From JBKECF01 sp047974375 (lineage in GTDB: Bacteria; Bacillota; Clostridia; Lachnospirales; CAMZNU01), in assembly GCA_047974375.1 (NCBI GenBank), contig JBKECF010000029.1, forward strand, positions 16,235 through 80,234: 64,000 nt of DNA. Direction: 5' to 3'. The notes under the pieces were generated by a model. It was not told where the DNA came from. It ran no database searches and saw nothing but the letters and a program-made list of their open reading frames with translations. Positions 45,616 through 54,714 of the stretch are shown piece after piece. The stretch's first letter is position 1. The number at the start of each line of letters is the position of its first letter. Position numbers and translations under genes: made by a program.

Positions 45616-46928
45616 TACAGACACACCTCCTTAACAATTGCTACTAGCTGATCTATATCGGCTTTTGTGTTTTTTTCTGTGGCACACCAAAGAATATCAT
45701 TATCATTTAATGGCAGGCCGCCTAAAAAGCCTTTTTCTTCAAGGGCAGATAATATATCATTTGTTTTTAAAGATGATGTCGTCACAAATTCGTGAAAATG
45801 TGGTTGGTTGTATTTTGTTTTTAAACCTATTTTTTCTAGTTCTTTTTGAAGATAATGAGCTTTAGAATTACAAAGTTCTGCTACTTGGCTCATTCCAGTT
45901 TCACCCATAGATGACATATAAACGCCTGCAGTTAGGGCACAAAGAGCTTGATTTGAACATATGTTGCTACTAGCTTTTTCACGGCGTATATGTTGCTCTC
46001 TTGCTTGTAAAGTAAGTACAAAAGCTCTGTTGCCAACTTTATCTACAGTTTCACCTACTATTCTACCTGGTAGCTTACGTATTGATTTTCCTGAAGCTGC
46101 CATAAATCCTAAGTAAGGGCCACCAAATGCAATTCCCATACCTAAAGGTTGACCCTCGCCTACAGCAATGTCAGCTCCGCATTCAGCTGGAGTTTTCATA
46201 ACTGCTAAAGCAATAGGGTTACAACTCATTATAAATTTTGCACCGGCTTCATGGGCTATATCCCCAAGGACTTCTGCATCTTCTATGTTTCCGTAGAAGT
46301 TTGGTTGCTGTAAGTAAAAAGATGCACTATCATCTTTTAAAGCGGATTTTAAAGCTTCGGCATCTGTAACACCATCTTTTTCGGGTATTATAACTACTTG
46401 CGTTCCTGCTCCGTAGCAATATGTTTTAATTACTTCTATAACCTGTGGGCTAGTTGTTGCAGATATATATGTTACGGTTCTTTTTCTTTCTCTACACATT
46501 GCAACAGCCTCTGCGGCTGCTGTTGCACCATCATAAACTGATGCATTGGATACTTCCATTCCTGTAAGCTCACATATCATAGTTTGATATTCAAAAATGG
46601 ATTGCAATATACCTTGGCTTATTTCTGCCTGATAGGGCGTGTATGCTGTTAAAAACTCTTCTTTCCCAGTAACACTTCCTACAATTGATGGGATATAATG
46701 ATTGTACGCACCAGCCCCTCTAAATATGTGCTTAAATACTATATTTTTTTCTGCAATAGATTCCATTTTGCTATATACTTCCATCTCGCTAAGACCTGAC
46801 GGAAGGTTTAGATTTTTAACTTTTACTTCCTCAGGTATTTGAGAGAATAAAGCGTCAAAACTGTCACAACCTATGTCTTTTAACATTTCTTGTTGCTCTT
46901 TTTGTGTGCTCGCTATATAAGATCCCAT
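45615..46928 (-). CDS. gcvPA: Glycine dehydrogenase (decarboxylating) subunit 1
   Basis: 437-residue partner subunit with the P-protein N-terminal fold: MGSYIASTQKEQQEML, FRGAGAYNHYIPS, YTPYQAEISQGILQ and GMEVSNASVYDGATA. Split PA/PB organisation is normal in Firmicutes. AGGAGG precedes ATG. Transcribed between gcvH and gcvPB. Confidence 0.95.
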   Translation of the reverse strand: MGSYIASTQKEQQEMLKDIGCDSFDALFSQIPEEVKVKNLNLPSGLSEMEVYSKMESIAEKNIVFKHIFRGAGAYNHYIPSIVGSVTGKEEFLTAYTPYQAEISQGILQSIFEYQTMICELTGMEVSNASVYDGATAAAEAVAMCRERKRTVTYISATTSPQVIEVIKTYCYGAGTQVVIIPEKDGVTDAEALKSALKDDSASFYLQQPNFYGNIEDAEVLGDIAHEAGAKFIMSCNPIALAVMKTPAECGADIAVGEGQPLGMGIAFGGPYLGFMAASGKSIRKLPGRIVGETVDKVGNRAFVLTLQAREQHIRREKASSNICSNQALCALTAGVYMSSMGETGMSQVAELCNSKAHYLQKELEKIGLKTKYNQPHFHEFVTTSSLKTNDILSALEEKGFLGGLPLNDNDILWCATEKNTKADIDQLVAIVKEVCL

Positions 46929-46957
46929 TTATTCACCTCCTAGTTTTTTTCTTTATT

Positions 46958-47341
46958 CTACTCTGCTTCGTTCTCGACATATTCTGCATATGCGTCGGCG
47001 TCCATTAGTTCTTCAGTTTCTGTTATGTTAACAACTTTAACAAGCCATGCACCGTATGGGTCGTCGTTAATCATTTCTGGCGCATCTGCTAATTCTTCGT
47101 TAACTTCTGCTATTGTTCCCGTTACTGGAGAGTAAATATCAGATACTGCCTTTACTGACTCTAAGTCTGTAAAAGTAGTTCCTGCTGTAACGTCACTGTC
47201 TTCATCTGGAAGACTAACAAATACAATTCCTCCTAAGGCCTCTTGTGCAAAATTGCTTATACCGATTAGTGCTGTTGTTTCATCAATAAATTTTACCCAC
47301 TCATGTGATTTTCTGTATTTTAATTCTTTTGGATAGCTCAT
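46958..47341 (-). CDS. gcvH: Glycine cleavage system H protein
   Basis: 127 residues, normal length. The lipoyl attachment site is Lys64 in DLESVKAVSD; HEWVKFIDETTALIGIS is the usual first hairpin. Carries the aminomethyl group between P, T and L proteins. Might also serve as lipoyl relay to other complexes, but none is in the window. Confidence 0.96.
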   Translation of the reverse strand: MSYPKELKYRKSHEWVKFIDETTALIGISNFAQEALGGIVFVSLPDEDSDVTAGTTFTDLESVKAVSDIYSPVTGTIAEVNEELADAPEMINDDPYGAWLVKVVNITETEELMDADAYAEYVENEAE

Positions 47342-47428
47342 ATTAATTTCCTCTCTGTCATTTTAGACCAGTTAAATTTTTTATGTTATTTTAATTTTAA
47401 TGCAAGTTTTAAGTTTAAAACTTGTGGA

Positions 47429-48523
47429 CTATTTAGTTTTTTCTTTCTTATAAAATGGAAGTTTAACTACTTCAGCTTTAATGCGTCTGCCTCTAACTTC
47501 AACTTCAACTTCTGTTCCGATTTCTGTATGTTCGATTTCTAAAATAGCCATGGCTATTGGGTAGCCAAGGTAAGGGCAATGTGTGCCTGATGTGCTTTCG
47601 CCGATTGGTTCATCACCAACGTATACAGTACAATGTTCTCTTACAATACCTGCACTTGTTATTTTAAGTCCAACACGTTTTCTGGTTAATTCGAGATTTT
47701 TTTCCATTGCTGCTTTACCTATAAAACCCTCTTTATCCATTTTTACAGCAAAGTTAAGACCAGTTTCTAAAGGTGTTATAGTATCATCCATTTCATGGCC
47801 ATATAAAGGCATGGCTGCTTCAAGCCTTAAAGTATCTCTTGCACCAAGTCCACAAGGGATTAAGCCTTGCTCTTCTCCTGCTTCCATTAAAACTTCCCAA
47901 AGCTTTGGTGCATCTTCTGTAGGTAAATAGATTTCAAAACCACTTTCACCTGTATATCCTGTGCGAGAAATAATACAATTTAAACCAGCTATATTACGGT
48001 TGAAAGTAGCGCTGTAAAACTTAGGTGGTATGTCTTCTTCTTTTGCAACTTTTTTAAGTATTTCTTCTGCTTTTGGGCCTTGTAGTGCTAATTGAGCAAC
48101 TTCTGATGAAACATCCTTGAACTCCACATCTCCAAATTGGTGATCTTTAATCCAAGCGAAATCTTTATCTTTGTTTGAGGCATTAACTACTATTAAATAG
48201 TGATCTTCTTTTTCTTTGTAGACAATAAGGTCGTCTACCACTCCTCCATTTTCGTTACACATTGGGCTGTATCTAGCTTGTCCATCATACATTTTTGTAA
48301 AATCATTAGTTAGTAAATGATTTAAGTTTTTAATGGCATCTGGACCTACACAAGTAATTTCTCCCATGTGGGACACATCAAACAAACCACAAGCAGTACG
48401 CACTGCCATGTGCTCTGCAATAACTCCTGCCTTATATTGTACTGGAAGCAGGTATCCAGCAAATGGTACAATTTTACCATTGTACTTTACATGTAAATCA
48501 TATAGTGACGTTTTAAGTTCCAT
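47429..48523 (-). CDS. gcvT: Aminomethyltransferase (glycine cleavage T protein)
   Basis: 364-residue tetrahydrofolate-dependent enzyme that releases ammonia and forms methylenetetrahydrofolate. GLFDVSHMGEI, ALQGPKAEEIL, SRTGYTGESGFEIY and LGARDTLRLEAAMPLYGHE are signatures; the Asp in GARDTLR is near the catalytic site. First gene of the operon, with AGAGAGG upstream. Confidence 0.96.
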   Translation of the reverse strand: MELKTSLYDLHVKYNGKIVPFAGYLLPVQYKAGVIAEHMAVRTACGLFDVSHMGEITCVGPDAIKNLNHLLTNDFTKMYDGQARYSPMCNENGGVVDDLIVYKEKEDHYLIVVNASNKDKDFAWIKDHQFGDVEFKDVSSEVAQLALQGPKAEEILKKVAKEEDIPPKFYSATFNRNIAGLNCIISRTGYTGESGFEIYLPTEDAPKLWEVLMEAGEEQGLIPCGLGARDTLRLEAAMPLYGHEMDDTITPLETGLNFAVKMDKEGFIGKAAMEKNLELTRKRVGLKITSAGIVREHCTVYVGDEPIGESTSGTHCPYLGYPIAMAILEIEHTEIGTEVEVEVRGRRIKAEVVKLPFYKKEKTK

Positions 48524-49352
48524 ATTTCACATTCCTCTCTTTATATTATTTGAATTTTGCTTTGCATTTCAAGCAAACATTTTAATGTAATACCATCAAT
48601 ATTATACTATTTTACATAGTAGAATTAAGCCTAAGCATTTTCGAAGAATAACAGTATTTTAAAATTATCAAATACAAAAAAGCACATAAATATGCATATT
48701 TCATGCTATTTTATGTGCTTCGTGTAGTACATGAAATATTGTAGTGTATGCTATTTTAATCTGTTTCTTTTATCCAAGAAATTGTGTTAAAAATTTCTTT
48801 TCGTCCCCTATAGTACTAACATATTCAATCAACTATAAATATGTAAAATCTAACAAGTTTTTAATCGATTTATTTAATTTATAATGCAAAACAAGATTTC
48901 TTATGTAAGAGTAACATATATGTTTTAAAAAGTCATTATAATTTTCTAATATAGTTAATATTTTTATGACTTCTATAATATTATGCTGAATTAAGTACAA
49001 ATTGTTACTTATAAAATATATTTAGCTAGGGTATAACTATTTTAAATGTATTCTAAAAAAATTGTGTAGTGTTTAAGTTTGTAGGAGTCAAAAATATGAC
49101 AAATTTTATATAAAATGAATTAATTTTAACGATAAACTTGTAAATTGAATTTTATATGTTATATTATCATTATAGGCAATAAATCTCACTATAAAATAAA
49201 GCATCTATATAATTAATTTAGGTAGTACTAAACAATTATTAGGGTTTTGCTGAGTATTGGAATGTTAGTTATGTACATGACGGCTCTGTGTGATCAAAAT
49301 TTTATAGTGATAAAATTGCAAAGTATAATTTAATTCCCTAAAGGAGGTAATT
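48524..49352. promoter_or_regulatory. 829-bp divergent intergenic region between gcvT and the sugar ABC operon
   Basis: No coding frame. For gcvT, TATAAT on the minus strand at 48601-48606 would start transcription about 70 nt before the gene; that leader has none of the GGACAGAG or CCGAAG blocks of a glycine riboswitch. AGCACATAAA (48681-48690) and TTTATGTGCT (48710-48719) form a 10-11-bp stem followed on the minus strand by six T, a leftward terminator with no gene feeding it. Before the ABC operon, AATTTTAT-AGTG-ATAAAATT (49298-49317) is a perfect 8-bp inverted repeat about 20 bp ahead of the ribosome site, a possible operator. A weak promoter TTGTAA-16-TATATT lies near 49138-49165. Confidence 0.45.
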
Positions 49353-50774
49353 ATGAAGTTTAGAAAAATTGGAATAACAGCAGGAGCGATGATGTTAACT
49401 ATGTCGTTATTAGCTGGATGTGCAGGCGACACTAGCAAGGCAGAAACACCAGAGGTGAAAACTGAAACGGATGAGCAAAAAGAAACGGAAACAGGTAGCG
49501 AACCTGTAGAAATTAGAATGACATTTAGAGATGATGGTATAGGTGCAGATGGCGCTAGCTACAAGCATATGGAGAGAGTTGGTAAAGAACTTACAGAATC
49601 TAACCCAAATATTATTGTGAATATATCTCCTATACAGGCATCTGAAGGTGATTATTTTGCAAAAATAGCACTTGCGTTACAATCGCCAGATACAGCACCA
49701 GATGTTGTTACAGAAGATACATTTATGCTACCTTCAGATGTTAAAGCTGGTTACTTACATCCTCTTACGGATTATTTAGCTGAATGGGATGAATGGGGTG
49801 ACTTTTACGAGTCACTTAAAGAAGGTGTAAAGGGTGAAGATGGTGTGGTTTATGCTGTGCCTTATAATACAGACACTAGAGGTCTTTATTACAATCAGGA
49901 TATATTTGATGCGGCAGGAATAGCTACTCCTTGGGAGCCTAAAAATTGGGAAGATATTTTAATAGCTAGCCGTCAAATAAAAGAAAATGTAGGCGGCAGT
50001 GTAGTACCTATTTGGTTTAATTCAGGTATTGCAACTGGCGAGGCTACATCGATGCAAACTTACGAAATGTTACTTTATGGAACAGGGGAAAGATTGCAAG
50101 ATGAAAGTGGCAAGTGGATAGTAGAGAGCCAAGGCATATTAGATACTCTTACATGGATTGACAAAGTATACAAAGAACAACTGGGTCCACCTCTTTCACA
50201 AGTTTTAAATGGACAAGGTAGTAACAATGCAGCAAGAATTTATATGCCTCAAGGTAATTTAGGGATTCAATTAGATGGTTCATGGACTACAGGAAACTAC
50301 AAGGAAACAGGAGCATCCCCTTGGCCTGAATATACAGAAAAGTTAAAAATTACAAGAATGCCAACGCAAAATGGTGACTTTGGTGGAACTGTTTCTTTAG
50401 CTGGTGGTTGGGGTTATGCAATACCTGCTAATAGTCAGCATAAAGATGAAGCGTGGGAGTATGTAAAAGCTTTAAGTAGCTTTGAAAATCTTACAGACCG
50501 TTCAATGCTTGAAAGCTCAATGACAACTAGAACGGATATTGCTTCATCTGAAGAATATTTGTCTATACCAATTATGTCTGAAATGACAGAATTTTTAGAT
50601 ACATCATATTTCAGACCTAAAAATGAAAGCTATCCACAAGTATCTACTGCTATTCAATCTATGGTTGAGGCTGTTGTTACTGGTACAGCACCAGTGGATG
50701 CCATGAAAGAATATAGCGAGGCAGTGAGACGTGTTGTTGGTGATGACAATGCTGTGGCTTTGGAATATAAGTAA
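49353..50774 (+). CDS. Sugar ABC transporter substrate-binding lipoprotein
   Basis: 473 residues, family 1 extracellular solute-binding protein. Signal ends in the lipobox LAGC (Cys23). GVVYAVPYNTDTRGLYYN is the usual hinge/ligand segment and LGIQLDGSWTTGNY a cleft motif; aromatic residues in the cleft suit a carbohydrate. First gene of a binding protein-permease-permease operon. Ligand may be an oligosaccharide processed by the cytosolic glycosidases encoded elsewhere in the window, but no enzyme gene is linked directly. Confidence 0.88.
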   Translation: MKFRKIGITAGAMMLTMSLLAGCAGDTSKAETPEVKTETDEQKETETGSEPVEIRMTFRDDGIGADGASYKHMERVGKELTESNPNIIVNISPIQASEGDYFAKIALALQSPDTAPDVVTEDTFMLPSDVKAGYLHPLTDYLAEWDEWGDFYESLKEGVKGEDGVVYAVPYNTDTRGLYYNQDIFDAAGIATPWEPKNWEDILIASRQIKENVGGSVVPIWFNSGIATGEATSMQTYEMLLYGTGERLQDESGKWIVESQGILDTLTWIDKVYKEQLGPPLSQVLNGQGSNNAARIYMPQGNLGIQLDGSWTTGNYKETGASPWPEYTEKLKITRMPTQNGDFGGTVSLAGGWGYAIPANSQHKDEAWEYVKALSSFENLTDRSMLESSMTTRTDIASSEEYLSIPIMSEMTEFLDTSYFRPKNESYPQVSTAIQSMVEAVVTGTAPVDAMKEYSEAVRRVVGDDNAVALEYK

Positions 50775-50796
50775 AATAAGTTAATATAAAATTTAG

Positions 50797-50858
50797 TGCC
50801 TCTTTTACAAGTAATGGGTTTGAATAAAAAACTAAAACTTGTAGACGAGGCATTTTTT
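50797..50858 (+). terminator. Intra-operon terminator-like hairpin after the binding-protein gene
   Basis: TGCCTCTTTTACAAG (50797-50811) pairs with CTTGTAGACGAGGCA (50838-50852), followed by six T. The permease gene starts 17 bp later without its own promoter, so it is likely a partial terminator that favours binding-protein mRNA. Confidence 0.7.
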
Positions 50859-50874
50859 AAAAAAGGAGGGAAAT

Positions 50875-51765
50875 ATGAGTCTTGTAGAAATGCGAAAATA
50901 CAAAGAAACTATAAGAAGGACTTTATTGTTTTTGTTACCTGCTTTAGTGCTTTTAACATTTTTCTTCATATGGCCAATAATTCTCACTGTTTACTATTCT
51001 TTTACAAATTTATCTTTAACAGGAAGTGCTGCGCAAAATACACAATTTATTGCGCTAGAGAATTATAAAAAAATACTAACGGATCCAGATGTAGGACCTG
51101 CTGTATGGAAAACTTTAATATTCGTAATTTTTTCAGCAGTGCTAGGGCAAACTGTTTTTGGATTTATATTAGCGATGGTTATGAAGCAGAAGAATGTAAT
51201 ATTTAGAAGAATAGTAGGTGCTATAATAATCGCTTGTTGGGTTACGCCGGAAATAGTTGCCGGTATGTGCTTGTATAGTTTTTTTGGAGATTTTGGTACA
51301 TTTAACTATTTGCTGAGTTTAATAGGTATAGGGCCTATTTATTGGCTTTTTGAATGGCCTATGCTATCGATTATTTTGGCAAACATATGGCGCGGAGTTG
51401 CTTTCTCTATGATAGTTTTCCAAGCAGCTTTTGACGATATACCGAAGGAAGTGGAGGAAGCGGCAACAGTGGATGGTGCAACAGGCTTTCAATCTATGGT
51501 AAATATAACTATACCTATACTGAAGGGAACAATATCTACAAATATGATGTTGGTTACTTTGCAAACCTTAGGGGTTTTCGGATTAATATACACAATGACA
51601 GGCGGTGGCCCAGGTAACAAGACGACTACTTTGCCTATTTATATGTATAACCAAGCCTTTGTTAACTTCCAATTAGGTTATGGAACGGCAGTTTCTATGA
51701 TACTTTTATTAATTGGAGTTGTATTAAGTGTTTTTTATGTGAAATCTATGAAAGTAGAAATATAG
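50875..51765 (+). CDS. Sugar ABC transporter permease (MalF type)
   Basis: 296 residues, six membrane helices. The cytoplasmic coupling motif EEAATVDGATGFQSMVNITIP fits the EAA consensus of importer permeases. LLPALVLLTFFFIWPIIL is the standard first helix. AAAGGAGGG precedes ATG. Pairs with the next gene product. Confidence 0.92.
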   Translation: MSLVEMRKYKETIRRTLLFLLPALVLLTFFFIWPIILTVYYSFTNLSLTGSAAQNTQFIALENYKKILTDPDVGPAVWKTLIFVIFSAVLGQTVFGFILAMVMKQKNVIFRRIVGAIIIACWVTPEIVAGMCLYSFFGDFGTFNYLLSLIGIGPIYWLFEWPMLSIILANIWRGVAFSMIVFQAAFDDIPKEVEEAATVDGATGFQSMVNITIPILKGTISTNMMLVTLQTLGVFGLIYTMTGGGPGNKTTTLPIYMYNQAFVNFQLGYGTAVSMILLLIGVVLSVFYVKSMKVEI

Positions 51766-51775
51766 GAGGTGGGAT

Positions 51776-52609
51776 ATGAGCTATACAAAATTCTTAAAGA
51801 TTAAAATAAAAGTTGAATATTTATTACTAATTATATTTGCTGTATGCTTTGTGCTGCCTCTGGTGTGGGTTTTTGCTGCATCGGTAGACCCTAATGCCTT
51901 GCAAACTATAAAAATGCCTGATGAAATTACGTTGGATAATTATAAAAGTATAATAAGTGACCCTGTCAATGTTCGTTCTTTTGTTATAGGACTTGCTATG
52001 AGCTTGTCTCAGGCTTTTTTTGTGGTTATTATAGGTGGTATTGCAGCCTATCCTTTGTCGAGATACAGATTGAATTTTAAACAAAAATTTATGTTTTCAG
52101 TTTTATTTTTAAATTCATTGCCTATTACAGCTCTAATGGTGCCTGTTTATACTCTTTTTGTGTCAATTAATTTTTATGACAAAAACTATGGTGTGGTTAT
52201 TTTTAAAATTGCTACTTCACTGCCCTATGCTATATGGATGCTAAAGAATTTTATGGATTCAGTTCCGGTTACATTGGAAGAGGCTGCATGGATAGATGGG
52301 GCGTCTACTATGGAGGGCATACGAAGAATAGTTACACCACTTATGTTGCCGGGGATTGCAACTGTTGCTATATTTACTTTTTCAGGTAGTTGGGGGGATT
52401 TTTTTGTACCTTATATTTTATTGAATACACCGGAGAAATTTCCTGCATCTTTAAAGTTATATCAATTTTTTGGGCAATATGGAATGGTTCAATATGGGGA
52501 GTTGGCGGCTTTTTCTGTTCTCTATTCTATGCCATCAGTAGTACTTTATATGGTTTCTCAAAAATATATGTCCCAAGGATTTACAATGTCAGGTGCAGCG
52601 AAGGGGTAG
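51776..52609 (+). CDS. Sugar ABC transporter permease (MalG type)
   Basis: 277 residues, six helices. EEAAWIDGASTMEGIRRIVTP is the EAA coupling loop; PLSRYRLNFKQKFM precedes it as in MalG-like proteins. Starts 10 bp after the first permease. No ATPase gene follows: a terminator and an unrelated deaminase gene come next, so the importer must borrow an MsmK/UgpC-type ATPase from elsewhere. Confidence 0.92.
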   Translation: MSYTKFLKIKIKVEYLLLIIFAVCFVLPLVWVFAASVDPNALQTIKMPDEITLDNYKSIISDPVNVRSFVIGLAMSLSQAFFVVIIGGIAAYPLSRYRLNFKQKFMFSVLFLNSLPITALMVPVYTLFVSINFYDKNYGVVIFKIATSLPYAIWMLKNFMDSVPVTLEEAAWIDGASTMEGIRRIVTPLMLPGIATVAIFTFSGSWGDFFVPYILLNTPEKFPASLKLYQFFGQYGMVQYGELAAFSVLYSMPSVVLYMVSQKYMSQGFTMSGAAKG

Positions 52610-52618
52610 GTTAATCTT

Positions 52619-52656
52619 AAAAAAAGACAGGTTTTTTATATAATTTGTCTTTTTTT
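52619..52656 (+). terminator. Terminator of the sugar ABC operon
   Basis: AAAAAAAGACA (52619-52629) pairs with TGTCTTTTTTT (52646-52656). The stem is A/T-rich but ends in an uninterrupted T-run. Confidence 0.7.
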
Positions 52657-52779
52657 AATGTGTTATAAATAATAATAAATTATATTTGAGTAATATTTTT
52701 CTTATGTTAAAATAAAAATAAATAAAAAATATATAGTATTTTTATTTTGTTGTGAATTATTTATTATTTGGAGGTTATT

Positions 52780-53262
52780 ATGAGCAAGAAAGATCATGAG
52801 TTTTATCTAGAAAGATGTATTGAAGTGTCTAAAGAGGCAAGAGCTGCGGGGAATACTCCTTTTGGTGCGATTTTAGTTGACGAAGAAGGTAATATTGTTA
52901 TGGAACAAGGCAATATAGAAATAACGGAAAAAAAGTGTACTGGTCATGCGGAAACTACATTAGTAGAAAGGGCATCTCGTGTATACACAAAAGACTTCTT
53001 ATGGGATTGTACTCTTTATACAACTGCTGAGCCATGTTGTATGTGTGCTGGTGCAATTTATTGGGGGAATATTGGAACAGTTGTGTATGCTATGAATGAA
53101 ACGAGGCTTTTGGAACTAACTGGAAGTGATGAACAAAATCCTACTTTCGATTTGCCTTGCAGATATGTTTTTAGTAAAGGTCAAAAAGATATTAAAGTAA
53201 TAGGTCCCTTTCCTGCTTTAGAAGAAAAAGCGGCTAAGGTACATGAGGGTTATTGGAATTAA
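52780..53262 (+). CDS. Nucleoside/nucleobase deaminase (CDA fold; guanine-deaminase-like)
   Basis: 160 residues of the cytidine deaminase-like superfamily. HAE (in CTGHAETTLV) supplies a zinc His and the proton-shuttling Glu; PCCMC supplies the two zinc Cys. The wider pattern (NTPFGAILVDEEGNIV, FKGQKDI-like tail, length) resembles guanine deaminases of the GuaD group more than tRNA deaminase TadA. ATG 52780 has GGAGG at good spacing; a TTG 12 nt earlier lies on that site. It is followed by two nucleobase permease genes, so salvage of an imported base such as guanine or cytosine is likely. Exact base not determined. Confidence 0.8.
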   Translation: MSKKDHEFYLERCIEVSKEARAAGNTPFGAILVDEEGNIVMEQGNIEITEKKCTGHAETTLVERASRVYTKDFLWDCTLYTTAEPCCMCAGAIYWGNIGTVVYAMNETRLLELTGSDEQNPTFDLPCRYVFSKGQKDIKVIGPFPALEEKAAKVHEGYWN

Positions 53263-53293
53263 AGTAAATATAATTACTTTACAAGGAGGATTT

Positions 53294-54526
53294 ATGGGTA
53301 ACAACAAACATAAAGATTATGCTATAAATAGCGTTCCGGAAAATGAGAAGAGAAGTTGGCATCAAATGCTGTTTGTGTGGCTTGGTTGGGTTTTTGCTAC
53401 TACAAACTTAATGTCTGGAGGTATTGCCGGTAATGGCCTTACTCTTAAAAATGCTTTTTTAGCAATTTTAGTTGGTAGCTCTATACTGGCAATAGTGGGA
53501 GTGTTGCAAAGTATAGTAGGTGCTCGTACAGGATTAAGTACATATGTATTGTGTAGGTATTCCTTTGGTAGTCAGGGTTCTAATATAATTTCCATTGTAT
53601 TTTCTTTGGTTTTTGTAGCTTGGTTTGGAGTTGGTTGTAACATGGCTGCCGAGGCTGCTCATGCAATTATACCTATAAATGTACATCTATTATCGTTAAT
53701 TTTTTCTTGTCTTATGTTAACGACAGCACTATTTGGAATAAAAGGTCTTGATTTTTTAAGTAGAATATCTGTACCCTTTGTGATTCTTGTTTGTATAGGG
53801 GGATTGACTATAGTTTTAAAAGATACAACTTTTGCTGAATTAGCTGCTAAAGAACCGACATAGCCTATGTCCTTTGGCAATGTAATAGTTACTGTTATAG
53901 GGGCTTGGATGTCTGGGGCTATTGTTGCTCCGGATATATCTAGGTATGCTAAAAGTGAAAAAGATGCTGTTATATCCTCGGGTTTAGCTTTTGTTGTAGG
54001 TAACAGTATTTTGATGTGGGTAGGGGCGATTTTTGCCATTGCCGTTGGAGAATGGGATTTAATAAAAGTATTTACTGGTCTAGGTTTAGGGGCTATAGCG
54101 TTAGTGTTTTTAATAGCTATACAGTGGACTACTAGTGATAATAACTTGTATTCTGCCTCTCTAGGTCTTGCTAATGTTCTTAAAAGAGATGATAAATTTA
54201 AAATAACTCTTGCTCTTGGGGCTGGTGGTGTAGCTTTGGCAACAGCTGGCATTTATGGTTATTTTATAAATTATTTAGTTTTTTTAGGTGTGTTACTTCC
54301 TCCGGTAGCTGGGATTTCTATAGTGGATGCATATTTCTTCAGCCATAAGTACAAAAAAGCACCAAATGCCATAACAGTTAAATATTCAATACCTGCATTT
54401 ATATCTTGGGGTGTTGGTATTGCAGTGGGGATTTTCTTAAAGGTAGGTTCTTCTGCAATTAATGCACTTATTATAACTAGCATAGTTTATTATATTACAA
54501 ATAAAATAATGGGAGATAAAAACTAA
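53294..54526 (+). pseudogene. NCS1-family nucleobase permease, interrupted by in-frame TAG
   Basis: Would encode 410 residues of the cytosine/purine permease (CodB-like, NCS1) family, but TAG at 53861-53863 stops it after 189 residues. On both sides the frame is intact and aligns with the next gene almost codon by codon: LAAKEPT-stop-PMSFGNV here, LAAKEPAEPMTFASV there. A GAG or CAG to TAG change explains it. Codon use and helices are otherwise normal, so the lesion is recent, or the TAG is read through. The stump keeps five or so helices. Ribosome site AAGGAGG at 53284-53290. Confidence 0.85.
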
Positions 54527-54714
54527 TTAGTAAAATCTACCTAGAGGAATGATATATAAATATAGTGCGTAATGTATAAAATATTAAAGGTTTAATTTAA
54601 AATATTGTAGATGAATTTTATTGAAGATTACTTTTTCTTCTGCTACACTAAAACTAAATAAATGTACATTATTTTTTTGGATTTTATTATTTATTATTTA
54701 GTAACGGAGGTAGT

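Noticed and set aside
44948..47930. Plus-strand open frames over the gcv genes
   Set aside because: They are antisense shadows of genes with full catalytic motifs and consistent overlap and spacing.
48524..48610. Glycine riboswitch before gcvT
   Set aside because: Looked for its core blocks on the minus strand and saw none.
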